Source: an uncultured Pelagibacteraceae bacterium
Lineage (GTDB): Bacteria > Pseudomonadota > Alphaproteobacteria > Pelagibacterales > Pelagibacteraceae
Assembly: GCA_902589795.1 (NCBI GenBank)
Contig: CACIUJ010000009.1
Span: 1 to 33,672, forward strand
Direction: 5' to 3'
Length of the DNA stretch: 33,672 nt
Of this stretch, positions 18,703 through 27,902 are shown piece by piece (position 1 is the first letter of the stretch; each line of letters starts with the position of its first letter). Both the position numbers and the translations under genes were made by a program. Under the pieces are notes generated by a model. It was not told the origin of the DNA, ran no database searches, and saw nothing but the letters and a program-made list of their open reading frames with translations.

Positions 18703-18713
18703 CAATTTATCTT

Positions 18714-19646
18714 ATGAAAGTTCTTGCTGGCACAAGTAACCACAAACTATGCAAAGACATAGCAAGACACCTCAAACTAAAATTAGTCAATTCAAATATT
18801 AAAAGATTTGCAGACGGTGAGGTTTATATTGAAATTAACGAAAATATTAGAGGTAATAGTATATTTGTAATTCAATCTACATCGAACCCAGCCAATGACA
18901 ATTTAATGGAGTTATTGATTTGTATAGATGCTTTGAGAAGATCATCAGCAAAAAATATTACTGCGGTAATTCCTTATTTTGGATACGCTAGACAAGACAG
19001 AAAGGTTGTTCCTAGAACAGCAATATCCGCAAAATTAGTTTCAAATTTAATTACTAATGCAGGAGCTAATAGAATTTTAAGTGTAGATTTACATGCAGGA
19101 CAAATTCAAGGCTTCTTTGATATTCCTGTAGACAATTTATTTGCTACCCCTATATTTGCTAGACATATCAAAAACAAGATGAAGTTAAAAAATTTAATTT
19201 GTGTTGCGCCCGACGTTGGTGGTGTTGAAAGAACCAGAGCTTTAAGCAGAAGAATAAATTCATCTATTGCTATAATAGATAAAAGAAGACCAGCCCCAGG
19301 CAAATCTGAAGTAATGAATATAGTGGGAAATGTAAAAAACAAAAATTGTGTAATTGTAGATGATATAATTGATTCTGGAGGAACAATTGTTAATGCCGTG
19401 CAAGCTTTAAAAAATAAAGGCGCTAAAGATGTATATGTTTATATTACACACGCTGTATTAAGTGGTGAAGCTGTAAAAAAAATAGAAAAATCTCAAATTA
19501 CAAAATTGATAACAACGGATACAATTGACAATTCTTTTAAAATTAAAAAAAGTAAAAAAATAGAAATTATTTCACTTGCACCTATGATTTCTGAGGCAAT
19601 GAAGAGAATTGCTAACTCTACATCTGTTTCTAGCCTTTTTAATTAA
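18714..19646 (+). CDS. prs: Ribose-phosphate pyrophosphokinase (PRPP synthetase)
   Basis: This enzyme converts ribose 5-phosphate and ATP to PRPP, the precursor of purines, pyrimidines, histidine, tryptophan and NAD. The 310 residues match the class I enzyme. Landmarks are the N-terminal LAGTSNHKLCKDIARHL, RFADGEVYIEI (31-41), the flexible catalytic loop region YFGYARQDRKVVPRTAISAK (88-107), DLHAGQIQGFFD (125-136, H127), and the PRPP-binding loop VIVDDIIDSGGTI (213-225, D216/D217/D220). Its position in front of rplY, pth and ychF is the common bacterial order. Confidence 0.97.
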   Translation: MKVLAGTSNHKLCKDIARHLKLKLVNSNIKRFADGEVYIEINENIRGNSIFVIQSTSNPANDNLMELLICIDALRRSSAKNITAVIPYFGYARQDRKVVPRTAISAKLVSNLITNAGANRILSVDLHAGQIQGFFDIPVDNLFATPIFARHIKNKMKLKNLICVAPDVGGVERTRALSRRINSSIAIIDKRRPAPGKSEVMNIVGNVKNKNCVIVDDIIDSGGTIVNAVQALKNKGAKDVYVYITHAVLSGEAVKKIEKSQITKLITTDTIDNSFKIKKSKKIEIISLAPMISEAMKRIANSTSVSSLFN

Positions 19647-19693
19647 TTTTACTTGTTTTTTTTTCAAACATAATATAAAACGTCCCTTCATTT

Positions 19694-20467
19694 ATGAATA
19701 TTTTAAAAGCCACTAAAAGAACTGTCGCAACAAAGGGGCAGCTAAATAAATTAAGATCGGATGGTTTTATACCTGCTATTTTGTATGGTGGAAAAAAAGA
19801 TAATATTAATATTAGCCTAAAAAAATTACAACTAAGAGACATTATTAAAACTGAAACATTTATGTCTAAAGTAGTTGATATCGAAATAGAGGGAAGTGCA
19901 GAAAAAGTCCTTCCTAGAGAAGTTGCCTACGACCCAATTTCAGACGAGCCTATTCACATTGATTTTATGAGAGTTGCAAAAGGATCCACAGTCATTTTAG
20001 AAATACCTGTTAAACTTATCAATATGGATAAATCTCCAGGATTAAAAAAAGGTGGAGTTTTAAATATTGTAAGAAGAAAAGTTGAATTAAAATGCCCTGC
20101 AGAAAATATTCCTGATGAAATAGTTCTTGATTTAGATAACATTGAAATTGGAAGTAGTTTAAAAATTTCAGCAGTAAAACTTCCCCAGAATGTATTTCCA
20201 ACTATATCAGATAGAGATTTTGTTATTGCAACAGTAGTTTCTCCAACAATTGTGGTTGAACCAGAAAAAACTGAAGAAGCAACTGCCGAAGGTGAGGTTC
20301 CTGCTGAAGGCGCTGTTGAAGGAGTAGTTGAGGGAGAAGCTAAAGCCGAAGGAAAAGAAAAAACTGGAGATCAAAAAACTGCAAAATCTTCTGATGACAA
20401 AGGAAAAGCTCCTGCGGCTGACAAAGGAAAATCTCCTAGCAAGGAAAAAGAAACTAAGAAAAAATAA
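19694..20467 (+). CDS. rplY: 50S ribosomal protein L25/Ctc with extended low-complexity tail
   Basis: The 5S rRNA-binding ribosomal protein of the long Ctc/TL5 type. Residues 1-90 are the L25 domain (TVATKGQLNKLRSDGFIPAILYG, then EVAYDPISDEPIHIDFMRV). The TL5 C-terminal beta domain runs to about 185 (KKGGVLNIVRRKVELKCPAENIP, DLDNIEIGSSLKIS). From about 190 to 257 there is a low-complexity tail, first rich in Glu/Ala/Gly (EGEVPAEGAVEGVVEGEAKAEG), then in Lys/Ser/Asp. The tail includes a short direct repeat (DKGKAP, DKGKSP). Acidic tails are common in alphaproteobacterial L25; here the charge switches from acidic to basic. It is followed 8 bp later by pth. Confidence 0.95.
   Translation: MNILKATKRTVATKGQLNKLRSDGFIPAILYGGKKDNINISLKKLQLRDIIKTETFMSKVVDIEIEGSAEKVLPREVAYDPISDEPIHIDFMRVAKGSTVILEIPVKLINMDKSPGLKKGGVLNIVRRKVELKCPAENIPDEIVLDLDNIEIGSSLKISAVKLPQNVFPTISDRDFVIATVVSPTIVVEPEKTEEATAEGEVPAEGAVEGVVEGEAKAEGKEKTGDQKTAKSSDDKGKAPAADKGKSPSKEKETKKK
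20396..20437 (+). repeat. Short direct repeat in the L25 tail (two 18-bp copies, 24-bp period)
   Basis: GACAAAGGAAAAGCTCCT (20396-20413) and GACAAAGGAAAATCTCCT (20420-20437) differ at one base and encode DKGKAP and DKGKSP. The 24-bp period keeps the reading frame, so slippage here could change tail length without breaking the gene. Confidence 0.8.
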
Positions 20468-20475
20468 TTTATATT

Positions 20476-21036
20476 ATGATGCTTTTAGTTGGATTGGGAA
20501 ATCCAAACCCGAATAACTCAAACAATCGTCATAACGTTGGTTTTTTAGTTATTGATGCAATTAACCAAAAATTTAAACTTTCGAAACAAAAACCAAAATT
20601 TAAAGGTTTATTAACTACTGGAAAAATCAATGAGCAGAAAGTATATGCAATAAAACCACTTACTTTTATGAACAGTTCCGGAATATGTATTAAAGAACTT
20701 ATCGAATATTTTAAAATTGATGTAAAAAATGTTTTTGTATTTCATGATGATATGGATATTGACCTTGGAAAAATAAAGGCAAAATTTGGAGGAAGCAGCG
20801 CGGGACATAACGGAATAGAATCGATAGATAAAAATATTGGAAAGCTTTATTCAAGAATAAGGATAGGTATAGGTAGACCAAAAGACAATTCTACCGGTGC
20901 AGATCATGTATTAGATAATTTTTCAAAAGATGAAAAAAAAAGCATAGATGAAGTAACTAACAACATAATAGAATCTATGTCTGCTTTAATTAGTAAAGAT
21001 TTAGATCTTTTTTCAAGTAAAATTAATCAAAAATAA
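20476..21036 (+). CDS. pth: Peptidyl-tRNA hydrolase
   Basis: This enzyme releases peptides from prematurely dropped peptidyl-tRNA so the tRNA can be reused. The 186 residues have the family motifs: LLVGLGNPNPNNSNNRHNVGF with catalytic H19 and N9 nearby, PLTFMNSSG, VFHDDMDIDLGKIKAKFGGSSAGHNGIESI (the conserved Asp and Asn), and RIRIGIGRPKD. Two adjacent ATG codons (20476 and 20479) are possible starts. It is tightly placed between rplY (8 bp) and ychF (2 bp). Confidence 0.97.
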   Translation: MMLLVGLGNPNPNNSNNRHNVGFLVIDAINQKFKLSKQKPKFKGLLTTGKINEQKVYAIKPLTFMNSSGICIKELIEYFKIDVKNVFVFHDDMDIDLGKIKAKFGGSSAGHNGIESIDKNIGKLYSRIRIGIGRPKDNSTGADHVLDNFSKDEKKSIDEVTNNIIESMSALISKDLDLFSSKINQK

Positions 21037-21038
21037 AA

Positions 21039-22112
21039 ATGGGTTTTAAATGTGGAATTGTTGGTTTGCCCAATGTTGGTAAATCAACTTTATTTAATGC
21101 ATTAACTATATCAAAAAAAGCTCAGGCAGAAAATTTCCCCTTTTGCACTATTGATCCAAATGTTGGCATTGTGGCTGTACCTGACGAAAGATTAAAAAAA
21201 ATATCAGAAATTTCAAAATCAGCTAAAACAATTAATGCCGCAATAACTTTTGTAGATATTGCTGGATTAGTTAAAGGTGCTTCGAAGGGAGAGGGGTTGG
21301 GAAATAAATTTCTTTCCCATGTAAGAGAGGTAGACACAATTATTCATTTAACACGATGTTTTGACTCTGAAAAAATACAAAATGTAAATAAAAATGTAGA
21401 TCCTATTCGTGATCTTGAAATTATTGAAACTGAAATTCTATTATCAGATTTAGAATCTCTGGAAAAAAGATTAGAAAAAAATAATAAAAAAAAAATAGAA
21501 AAAGATGAGCTAAATTTTTTAGAAGAATGTAAAAAATTAATTAGTGATGGAAAAAAACCTAATGAATTAAAAAAAAAGTATAGCAAAGATTTAATAAAAA
21601 AATCATCTCTTTTATCAATGAAACCAAGAATAATCGTATGCAATGTTGATGAAAAAAGTTTACAAAGTGGTAACAAATACTCTGTTTCCTGTAGGAAAAA
21701 ATTTCCAGAAGAAAATATAATTATTGTTTGTGCAGATATAGAAGATCAAATCATGGGTCTTCAAGCAAAAGATAGAAAAGATTTTATGCTTGAATCCGGA
21801 ATAAAAAGCACAGGTTTAGATAATCTAATTAAAACTGGTTATAAAGCTCTAGGCCTTAGCACCTTTTTTACTTCTGGGCCCGAAGAAAGTAGAGCTTGGA
21901 CGATTGAAAAAAAATCAAAGGCGATGGATGCCGCAGGTGTTATTCATACAGACTTTAAAAAAAAATTTATAAGAGCTGAAACGGTAACATGTGAAGATTT
22001 TATAAAATATAAGGGATTTAACGAATGTAAAAATGCTGGAAAATTAAGGCTTGAAGGCAAAGATTATTTGGTTAACGACGGCGATGTAATGTATTTTAGA
22101 GTTGGAAGCTAA
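21039..22112 (+). CDS. ychF: Redox-regulated ATPase YchF (Obg-like, OLA1 family)
   Basis: A translation-associated P-loop ATPase of the Obg superfamily. The 357 residues include the P loop GLPNVGKS (9-16), PFCTIDPNVGIV, the G3-type DIAGLVKGASKGEGLGNKFL, and a coiled-coil insertion (about 130-190). NVDEKS stands in place of the GTPase NKxD motif, which is the YchF signature for ATP over GTP. A C-terminal TGS domain follows (LSTFFTSGPEESRAWTI, through GKDYLVNDGDVMYFRVGS). The pth-ychF pair is conserved widely. It converges on petC with a single base between stop codons. Confidence 0.97.
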   Translation: MGFKCGIVGLPNVGKSTLFNALTISKKAQAENFPFCTIDPNVGIVAVPDERLKKISEISKSAKTINAAITFVDIAGLVKGASKGEGLGNKFLSHVREVDTIIHLTRCFDSEKIQNVNKNVDPIRDLEIIETEILLSDLESLEKRLEKNNKKKIEKDELNFLEECKKLISDGKKPNELKKKYSKDLIKKSSLLSMKPRIIVCNVDEKSLQSGNKYSVSCRKKFPEENIIIVCADIEDQIMGLQAKDRKDFMLESGIKSTGLDNLIKTGYKALGLSTFFTSGPEESRAWTIEKKSKAMDAAGVIHTDFKKKFIRAETVTCEDFIKYKGFNECKNAGKLRLEGKDYLVNDGDVMYFRVGS

Positions 22113-22113
22113 A

Positions 22114-22995
22114 CTATCTAAAGGTATCAGGGTCTTCACCTTCGTATTTTGAAACTGCTCTTTCTGCTTTGTCAAAAACTTCTTCTTCTTCATTTTTAGA
22201 ACCAAATCTTGACCAAACTTTTTGCTTACTTAAATAAACTAATGTTAAAAGAATAAACAAGAAGAAGAAAACCTTAAATCCCATTCTGTGTCTTTCTTCA
22301 AGATGTGGATCACCTGCCCAAACTAAAAAAGTGGTTACATCTTTTGATATTTGAGCTTTTGTTGTCTCTGTTCCGTCTATATATTCTACTATTCCATCAG
22401 ATATAGGTTCAGCCATCTTTATTTTGTTACCAGACATATATTTATTATAATAAACTCCGTCATCTAGTTCATATCCTGCTGGAGCTTCTTCATATCCCAT
22501 CAACAATGAATAAATATAATCTGCTCCTCCTTTTCTTGCTTTTACCAGAACTGACATATCAGGAGGATATGCTCCTCCGTTAGCTGCAGCCGCAGCTTTT
22601 GCATTTGGAAATGGACTTACAAATTTATCCGACAGTCTTCCTGGTCTTGTAAACATTTCCCCATCTTCGTTCGGTCCGTCTGTAACTTCAAATTGTGCAG
22701 CAATTGCTTTCGCCTCTTCTGGTGAAAATTCTGGGCCACCTTTTTCAGATAAATTTCTATAGCTTAAATGTTGTACAGAATGACATCCTGAGCAAACCTC
22801 TTGGTAAACTTGATAACCTCTTTGTAAAGAAGCTCTATCAAAAGTTCCGAATACTCCTTTGAAGCTCCAATTATTTTCTATAAATTCTGCTTTATTTTCT
22901 GCTGAATAAGATACATTGCTAATGCCTAAAATAAATATTATTAAAAATATTTTGAATGATAGATTATCTAAACGTTCCAACATTTTCTCCTTCAT
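22114..22995 (-). CDS. petC: Cytochrome c1, haem-binding subunit of the cytochrome bc1 complex
   Basis: A periplasmic c-type cytochrome of respiratory complex III that passes electrons from the Rieske centre to soluble cytochrome c. Residues 1-32 form a signal peptide ([19 protein letters not shown]). Haem is attached at C68-x-x-C71-H72 (EVCSGCH); a likely axial methionine is in NKIKMAEP. The C-terminal anchor is [16 protein letters not shown], followed by a cytoplasmic tail ending [11 protein letters not shown]. The start at 22995 overlaps petB by 32 bp; an in-frame ATG at 22983 preceded by AAGGAG is an alternative giving 289 residues. Its tail resembles that of cytochrome b. Confidence 0.95.
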   Translation of the reverse strand: MKEKMLERLDNLSFKIFLIIFILGISNVSYSAENKAEFIENNWSFKGVFGTFDRASLQRGYQVYQEVCSGCHSVQHLSYRNLSEKGGPEFSPEEAKAIAAQFEVTDGPNEDGEMFTRPGRLSDKFVSPFPNAKAAAAANGGAYPPDMSVLVKARKGGADYIYSLLMGYEEAPAGYELDDGVYYNKYMSGNKIKMAEPISDGIVEYIDGTETTKAQISKDVTTFLVWAGDPHLEERHRMGFKVFFFLFILLTLVYLSKQKVWSRFGSKNEEEEVFDKAERAVSKYEGEDPDTFR

Positions 22996-24250
22996 ATTTT
23001 CCTGCCATTTCTTTAAACTTATCCATTACCCCTGGTTTATCTAATACTGGATCAGAAATGCTCATGGGCAAAGGATCAGTTTTTTCATACCTACCTAGCA
23101 AAGGTAATAAAATTAAGAAATGAATAAAATAGTAAGCAGTAGCTACTCTTGCCAAAAGTAAATAAATGCCTTCTGGTGGTTTTGCACCAAGATAACCAAG
23201 TAATATTACAGTAACTACTAGTACCCAGAAAAACTTTCTATATAATGGTCTAAAAGTTGCTGATCTTACTTTTGAACTATCCAGCCATGGCAAACCTACC
23301 AAAACAAAAATTGATGCAAACATAAAAATTACTCCTCCTAGTTTGCTAGGTATGGCTCTTAAAATTGCATAAAAAGGTAGCAAATACCATTCTGGAACGA
23401 TATGTGCTGGTGTAATTAAAGGATCAGCCGGAATATAGTTATCCGGATGTCCCAAAAAATCAGGTAAGAAAAAAACAAATCCAAAAAATAATAACAAGAA
23501 GGTTAGCAAAGCTAAAAGATCTTTCATAACCATATATGGGTGAAAAGGCATGGTTTCATTGCTGCCTTTCTTTACATCTATACCAATAGGATTGTTATTT
23601 CCCGGAATATGCAGTGACCATACATGTAGTATTACTAAACCAAAAATCAAAAAGGGGAATAAATAATGCAAACTATAAAATCGATTTAAAGTTGGATTGT
23701 CTACAGAAAATCCTCCCCATAACCAATTAGTAACACTTTCTCCTATAAAAGGAATTGCGCTAAATAAATTAGTAATTACTGTAGCTCCCCAAAAACTCAT
23801 TTGCCCCCATGGTAAAACGTATCCCATAAAAGCTGTAGCCATCATTAGCAAATAAATTACTAGACCAATGATCCAAATCATTTCTCTTGGAGCCTTATAT
23901 GAACCAAAATACAAGCCTCTAAAAATATGAATATATACAGCTAAGAAAAACATAGATGCGCCATTTGAATGCACATATCTCATAAGCCATCCATAATTTA
24001 CATCTCTCATGATGTGTTCAATGCTTGCAAAAGCATAATCTGTATGAGCAACATAATGCATTGCTAGAATTATTCCTGTTACAATTTGGGTAATTAAACA
24101 AAAAGTCAATATTCCTCCAAATGTCCACCAATAATTTAAATTTTTTGGCGTAGGATATGATTTTAAATGATGCGAGAGAGATAAAAGCGGTAATCTACTG
24201 TCAAACCACTCTGCTAATTTTGTTTTTGGAACATATTTTTCTTCACTCAT
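22964..24250 (-). CDS. petB: Cytochrome b of the cytochrome bc1 complex
   Basis: The eight-helix membrane subunit carrying haems bL and bH and both quinone sites. The ATG at 24250 gives 428 residues; a TTG two codons upstream (24256) is less likely. Haem ligands are in [21 protein letters not shown] and [22 protein letters not shown]. The quinol-oxidation loop is [22 protein letters not shown], with [21 protein letters not shown] before it. It begins just after the petA stop and overlaps petC at its 3' end. The C-terminus, facing the cytoplasm by topology, ends [11 protein letters not shown]. Confidence 0.97.
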   Translation of the reverse strand: MSEEKYVPKTKLAEWFDSRLPLLSLSHHLKSYPTPKNLNYWWTFGGILTFCLITQIVTGIILAMHYVAHTDYAFASIEHIMRDVNYGWLMRYVHSNGASMFFLAVYIHIFRGLYFGSYKAPREMIWIIGLVIYLLMMATAFMGYVLPWGQMSFWGATVITNLFSAIPFIGESVTNWLWGGFSVDNPTLNRFYSLHYLFPFLIFGLVILHVWSLHIPGNNNPIGIDVKKGSNETMPFHPYMVMKDLLALLTFLLLFFGFVFFLPDFLGHPDNYIPADPLITPAHIVPEWYLLPFYAILRAIPSKLGGVIFMFASIFVLVGLPWLDSSKVRSATFRPLYRKFFWVLVVTVILLGYLGAKPPEGIYLLLARVATAYYFIHFLILLPLLGRYEKTDPLPMSISDPVLDKPGVMDKFKEMAGKYEGENVGTFR

Positions 24251-24257
24251 AACCAAT

Positions 24258-24770
24258 CTATCCTATTTTAATTGTATTACTATCAACAAACTCATATTTA
24301 GGAATTTCTAAATTTGTAGGAGCCGGACCTTTTCTAATTCTTCCTGAAGTATCATAATGCGATCCATGACAGGGACAAAACCATGCATTGTACTCGCCCT
24401 TATTATCTAAAGGAACACATCCAAGATGAGTGCAAACCCCTATCATTACTAGCCACTCTGGATTCTTGGTTCTATCAGAATCTTTTTCTGGATCTTTTAA
24501 ATCTTTTAAATCAACAGCGGCTGCCTCATCTATTTCTTGTTTGGTTCTTCTTCTAATAAAAATTGGCTTGCCTCTCCATAGCACCGTTATAGTTTTTCCT
24601 CGTTCCACGCTACTAATATCAACCTCAGTAGTTGACAAAGCTTTTACTGAAGAATCTGGATTCATTTGATCAACTAAAGGCCAAATAGCCGCCCCTAAAC
24701 CCACCGCTCCAATTGTGTATGTAGCTGTATATAAAAAATCTCTTCTTTTTCCTTTAATTTCTTTTGTCAT
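24258..24770 (-). CDS. petA: Rieske iron-sulfur subunit of the cytochrome bc1 complex
   Basis: A 170-residue membrane-anchored [2Fe-2S] protein, first gene of petABC. The N-terminus has a twin-arginine motif (KRRDFLY, 8-14) before the hydrophobic anchor ([18 protein letters not shown]), as expected for Tat-dependent Rieske export. Cluster ligands are C113 and H115 in CTHLGC and C132 and H135 in CPCHGSHYD, with C118 and C134 as the stabilising disulfide. [14 protein letters not shown] forms the usual C-terminal Pro loop. Upstream are 97 bp shared with divergent trmL, containing an AT-rich 12-bp palindrome at 24789-24800 and no strong consensus promoter. Confidence 0.97.
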   Translation of the reverse strand: MTKEIKGKRRDFLYTATYTIGAVGLGAAIWPLVDQMNPDSSVKALSTTEVDISSVERGKTITVLWRGKPIFIRRRTKQEIDEAAAVDLKDLKDPEKDSDRTKNPEWLVMIGVCTHLGCVPLDNKGEYNAWFCPCHGSHYDTSGRIRKGPAPTNLEIPKYEFVDSNTIKIG

Positions 24771-24867
24771 ATGTTTGGGACTTTAATTTACTATATAGTA
24801 TTAATTAATTGAATTAATATAAATTTAATAGGTCAGAATGACACACAAATTAGTGAGTGGCTAAAAA

Positions 24868-25317
24868 ATGTTTAATATTGCCTTATACCAACCTGATATA
24901 CCGCAAAACACTGCAGCAATAATTCGTTTATGCTCTTGCTTTGATACAATTCTTGAAATAATTGAACCTTGTGGATTTAACCTTCAAGACAAAAGATTAA
25001 AAAGAGTTGCTATGGATTATTTAAATAAAAGTAAAATAATAAGTTATCCGTCTTATGAAAAGTTTTTAATTAAAAAAAAAAATTCTAGAATTATTCTTAT
25101 GACTACAAAAGCAAAAAAAAATTATAATAAATTTAAATTTTACCCAAATGACACAATACTTTTTGGAAGAGAAAGCGAAGGAGTGCCTAAAATTGTACAT
25201 AAAAAATCTGATCAAAGATTAAAAATACCCTTAAAAAGAGGGGCAAGGTCTCTCAATATTAGTATTGCAGCAGCTATAACATTGGCTGAGGCATTAAGAC
25301 AAAATTCTAATTTATGA
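24868..25317 (+). CDS. trmL: tRNA (cytidine/uridine-34 2'-O)-methyltransferase
   Basis: A small SPOUT-class methyltransferase (149 residues) that 2'-O-methylates the wobble base of tRNA-Leu isoacceptors in E. coli. Landmarks are the N-terminal MFNIALYQPDIPQNTAAIIRLC, the SAM-binding knot motifs ILFGRESEGVP and LKRGARSLNISIAAAITLAEALR, and the RVAMDYLN segment. It is divergent from petA and overlaps hemF by 4 bp (ATGA). Confidence 0.95.
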   Translation: MFNIALYQPDIPQNTAAIIRLCSCFDTILEIIEPCGFNLQDKRLKRVAMDYLNKSKIISYPSYEKFLIKKKNSRIILMTTKAKKNYNKFKFYPNDTILFGRESEGVPKIVHKKSDQRLKIPLKRGARSLNISIAAAITLAEALRQNSNL

Positions 25318-26123
25318 AAATAAAGGAAAAAAAAAATTTAACGAAAAGATGGTTTAAAGAATTACAAAATATAATTTGTGATACTATTGAAACTTTAGAA
25401 AAAGAACATGGCTCAAATATAAAATTTAAAAAAAATAAATGGAAACATGGAGAGTATAGAACTATATATGGAAAAGTTATTGAAAAAGGAGGAGTCGCAT
25501 ATTCAAATGTTGTAGGAAAATTTCCTAAAGAATTTGCAAAAAAAATACCAGGAACAAAAAACAATATTAATTTTTGGTCATCTGGAATTTCTGTTGTGAT
25601 TCATCCAGTAAGTCCAAAAATCCCAGCTATGCATTTTAATACAAGATTTATTTGTACACAGAAAAATTGGTTTGGAGGTGGAATGGATGTAACACCTTGC
25701 CTTGTAGATAATAAAGAAAAAAGATATTTCCATAATAAGTTAAAAAAAATGTGCGATTTTCATAGCAAAAAATATTATCCAAAGTATAAAAAATGGTGTG
25801 ATAAATATTTTTATTTACCACATAGGAATGAAGCGCGTGGCATAGGCGGTATTTTCTTTGATTATAAAATGGACGATTGGGAAAAAGATTTTTTGTTTGT
25901 AAAGGACGTAGGTACAACATTTGCTTATTTATTAAAAACAATAGTAGGTAAAAAAATGTTTTTTAAATGGAAAAAAAAAGAAAAAGAAATTCAACTGCTA
26001 AAAAGAGGTAGATATGTGGAGTTTAATTTGCTTTATGATAGAGGAACAAAATTTGGATTAAATAGCGGTGGAAACCCCAAGGCAATTTTAATGTCAATGC
26101 CACCGACTGCAAAATGGAAGTAA
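25314..26123 (+). CDS. hemF: Oxygen-dependent coproporphyrinogen III oxidase
   Basis: This enzyme catalyses aerobic decarboxylation of coproporphyrinogen III to protoporphyrinogen IX in haem synthesis. The 269 residues contain GGVAYSNVVGKFP, the substrate/metal region SGISVVIHPVSPKIPAMHFNTRF (90-112), WFGGGMDVTPCL (119-130), YLPHRNEARGIGGIFFDY (167-184), and GRYVEFNLLYDRGTKFGLNSGG near the C-terminus. It is a little shorter than E. coli HemF (299). Needing O2, it fits an aerobic organism, and it lies beside petABC, whose products need haem. It is cotranscribed with trmL (4 bp overlap) and greA (3 bp gap). Confidence 0.96.
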   Translation: MKIKEKKNLTKRWFKELQNIICDTIETLEKEHGSNIKFKKNKWKHGEYRTIYGKVIEKGGVAYSNVVGKFPKEFAKKIPGTKNNINFWSSGISVVIHPVSPKIPAMHFNTRFICTQKNWFGGGMDVTPCLVDNKEKRYFHNKLKKMCDFHSKKYYPKYKKWCDKYFYLPHRNEARGIGGIFFDYKMDDWEKDFLFVKDVGTTFAYLLKTIVGKKMFFKWKKKEKEIQLLKRGRYVEFNLLYDRGTKFGLNSGGNPKAILMSMPPTAKWK

Positions 26124-26126
26124 ACT

Positions 26127-26603
26127 ATGGAAAAAGAACCAGTAACACAAAGCGGTCTTGAAAAATTAAAAAAAGAATTAGAAGAACTAAAAAAAATTAA
26201 AAGACCAAAAATAATTGAAGCTATAGCTGAAGCAAGGGCCCATGGTGATCTAAAAGAAAATGCAGAATATCACGCTGCAAAAGAAGAGCAGGCAAAAATT
26301 GAAAGTAGGGTAATTTATATAAATGATCTTATTGCTAGAGCAGACGTAATAGATGTTACAAAACTTGAAAAAAAGAATATTGCAATTTTTGGTTCTACTG
26401 TTGAATTACTAAATTTAGAAAATAACGAAAAAAAAATATATAAAATAGTAGGCAAAGATGAAGCTGATTTAAAAAAAAATTTTATTTATTTTAAATCACC
26501 TATTGGAAAAGCATTAATTGGAAAAAATAAAAAAGATTTGATAACAGTATCCACTCCATCAGGGGAAAAGAATTTTGAAATTAAAGACGTTAAATATATT
26601 TAA
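26127..26603 (+). CDS. greA: Transcription elongation factor GreA
   Basis: It rescues backtracked RNA polymerase by stimulating transcript cleavage through the secondary channel. At 158 residues it is standard length. The N-terminal coiled coil holds the catalytic acidic tip GDLKENAEYHAAKEEQA with D41 and E44. The C-terminal FKBP-like domain includes IFGSTVELLNLE, YKIVGKDEADL, and SPIGKALIGKNKKDLITVSTPSGEKNFEI. It is the last gene of trmL-hemF-greA, and its stop codon overlaps the stop of convergent cca by 4 bp. Confidence 0.97.
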   Translation: MEKEPVTQSGLEKLKKELEELKKIKRPKIIEAIAEARAHGDLKENAEYHAAKEEQAKIESRVIYINDLIARADVIDVTKLEKKNIAIFGSTVELLNLENNEKKIYKIVGKDEADLKKNFIYFKSPIGKALIGKNKKDLITVSTPSGEKNFEIKDVKYI

Positions 26604-27898
26604 TTATTATTTATTTTTTTTAAAGACTTTTCAATAGTTTCTTCTTTGAGAACAAAATCACTTTCAATCCATTGCTTCTCTAAAAGTTTAAGCTTATCAC
26701 CAAGTTCTGGTCCCGTCTTATATCCAAGATTTTTTAAATAATCGCCTGAGATAGGAAATTTAGGAACATCTAAATTTTCTAAAAAATTTATCATTCTCTC
26801 TATTTCTGAAAAATTTTTTTTATTAGTAATAGAAAATGAAAAGAGTAGTAAATCTTTAACATTTTTTTTATTTAATAAATAAATCATTTTTTTAATATTT
26901 TCTTTTGTTAAAAATTTTTTATTTTTAATACTTTGATAATTTTTTGAAATATTTTTGAATCTATTTGCTAATTCATTAGATGTTCTATATTTATGACAAA
27001 AGTACTCATGATCTTTAGTTTCATCTACAATTATTAGAGCTAAAATTAAATCATTATCATACTTTTCTTTTATATTTTGACTTAGACTATTTATAATCTT
27101 AAGCCTTTCAAAATACTTGAACTGAGGAAATATATTTAAAATTATTTCTTTTGATAATCTGTTTGAAAATAAACTATATAAATTTTTAAGCTTTAAAATT
27201 TTTTGCAACTCATCAAAAATTCTTTCATTTGAAATTTTATTTAATCCATTAATATTTTTTTTAATGGATTTTATTGTACTTTCTTCATAATTTTCATTAC
27301 TGTATTGAATGAAAAATCTAAAATAACGCAAAATACGCAAATAATCTTCCGCTATTCTATCTTCTGTAGATCCAATAAATTTTATTTTCCCATCTTTGAG
27401 ATCTGAAATTCCTTTTAATGGGTCAAAAATCCTACCTTCTATATCAGCATAAATAGCATTTATAGTAAAATCTCTTCGTAAAGCGTCTTCTTCCCAATTT
27501 AAAGTGTATTCAACATTTGCGTGTCTACCATCTGTTGCGATATCTTTTCTTAGGGTAGTAATTTCAAATTTTTTATTATTTAAAATTATTGTCAATGTTC
27601 CGTGAGAAATACCAGTTTCAAGCACTCTAATATTTTTTTTAATTAACATTTCTTTAACCTCATTTGGTTTAAGAGATGTAGCTAAATCTATATCATCAAT
27701 ATTTTCACCTGAAAGTGCTTTGCGAACACAACCACCTACAAACCTGACTCTACTTTGTTCTCCAACAGTATTTAAAATTGAAAAAATTTCTTGGGCTTCT
27801 TTTATATTTTGTAATAATTTAATACTTTTTTCTGAGCCAAAAATTTTAAAGAGATAGCGATCAACTTTTATAATAGTTTTTTTTATTTTTTTTAGCAT
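26600..27898 (-). CDS. cca: CCA tRNA nucleotidyltransferase / poly(A) polymerase family (class II)
   Basis: A class II nucleotidyltransferase of 432 residues. The head has VRFVGGCVRKAL (51-62), metal-binding D69 and D71 in DDIDLATSLKP, the ISHGTLTIILNNKKFEITTLRKDI strand, RRDFTINAIYAD (141-152), and the neck motif RIAEDYLRILRYFRFFIQY. The C-terminal half is helical. CCA addition is preferred over poly(A) polymerase because of alphaproteobacterial family context and its place directly after a tRNA gene. Its ATG lies 4 nt after the encoded CCA of tRNA-Gln, so its ribosome-binding region is within or cut off by the tRNA. Confidence 0.88.
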   Translation of the reverse strand: MLKKIKKTIIKVDRYLFKIFGSEKSIKLLQNIKEAQEIFSILNTVGEQSRVRFVGGCVRKALSGENIDDIDLATSLKPNEVKEMLIKKNIRVLETGISHGTLTIILNNKKFEITTLRKDIATDGRHANVEYTLNWEEDALRRDFTINAIYADIEGRIFDPLKGISDLKDGKIKFIGSTEDRIAEDYLRILRYFRFFIQYSNENYEESTIKSIKKNINGLNKISNERIFDELQKILKLKNLYSLFSNRLSKEIILNIFPQFKYFERLKIINSLSQNIKEKYDNDLILALIIVDETKDHEYFCHKYRTSNELANRFKNISKNYQSIKNKKFLTKENIKKMIYLLNKKNVKDLLLFSFSITNKKNFSEIERMINFLENLDVPKFPISGDYLKNLGYKTGPELGDKLKLLEKQWIESDFVLKEETIEKSLKKINNN

Positions 27899-27902
27899 TG
27901 TC

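Noticed and set aside
24789..24800. 12-bp palindrome TACTATATAGTA upstream of petA
   Set aside because: Mostly A/T, no second copy, and no clear promoter geometry around it. Could be real but is not supportable from one sequence.
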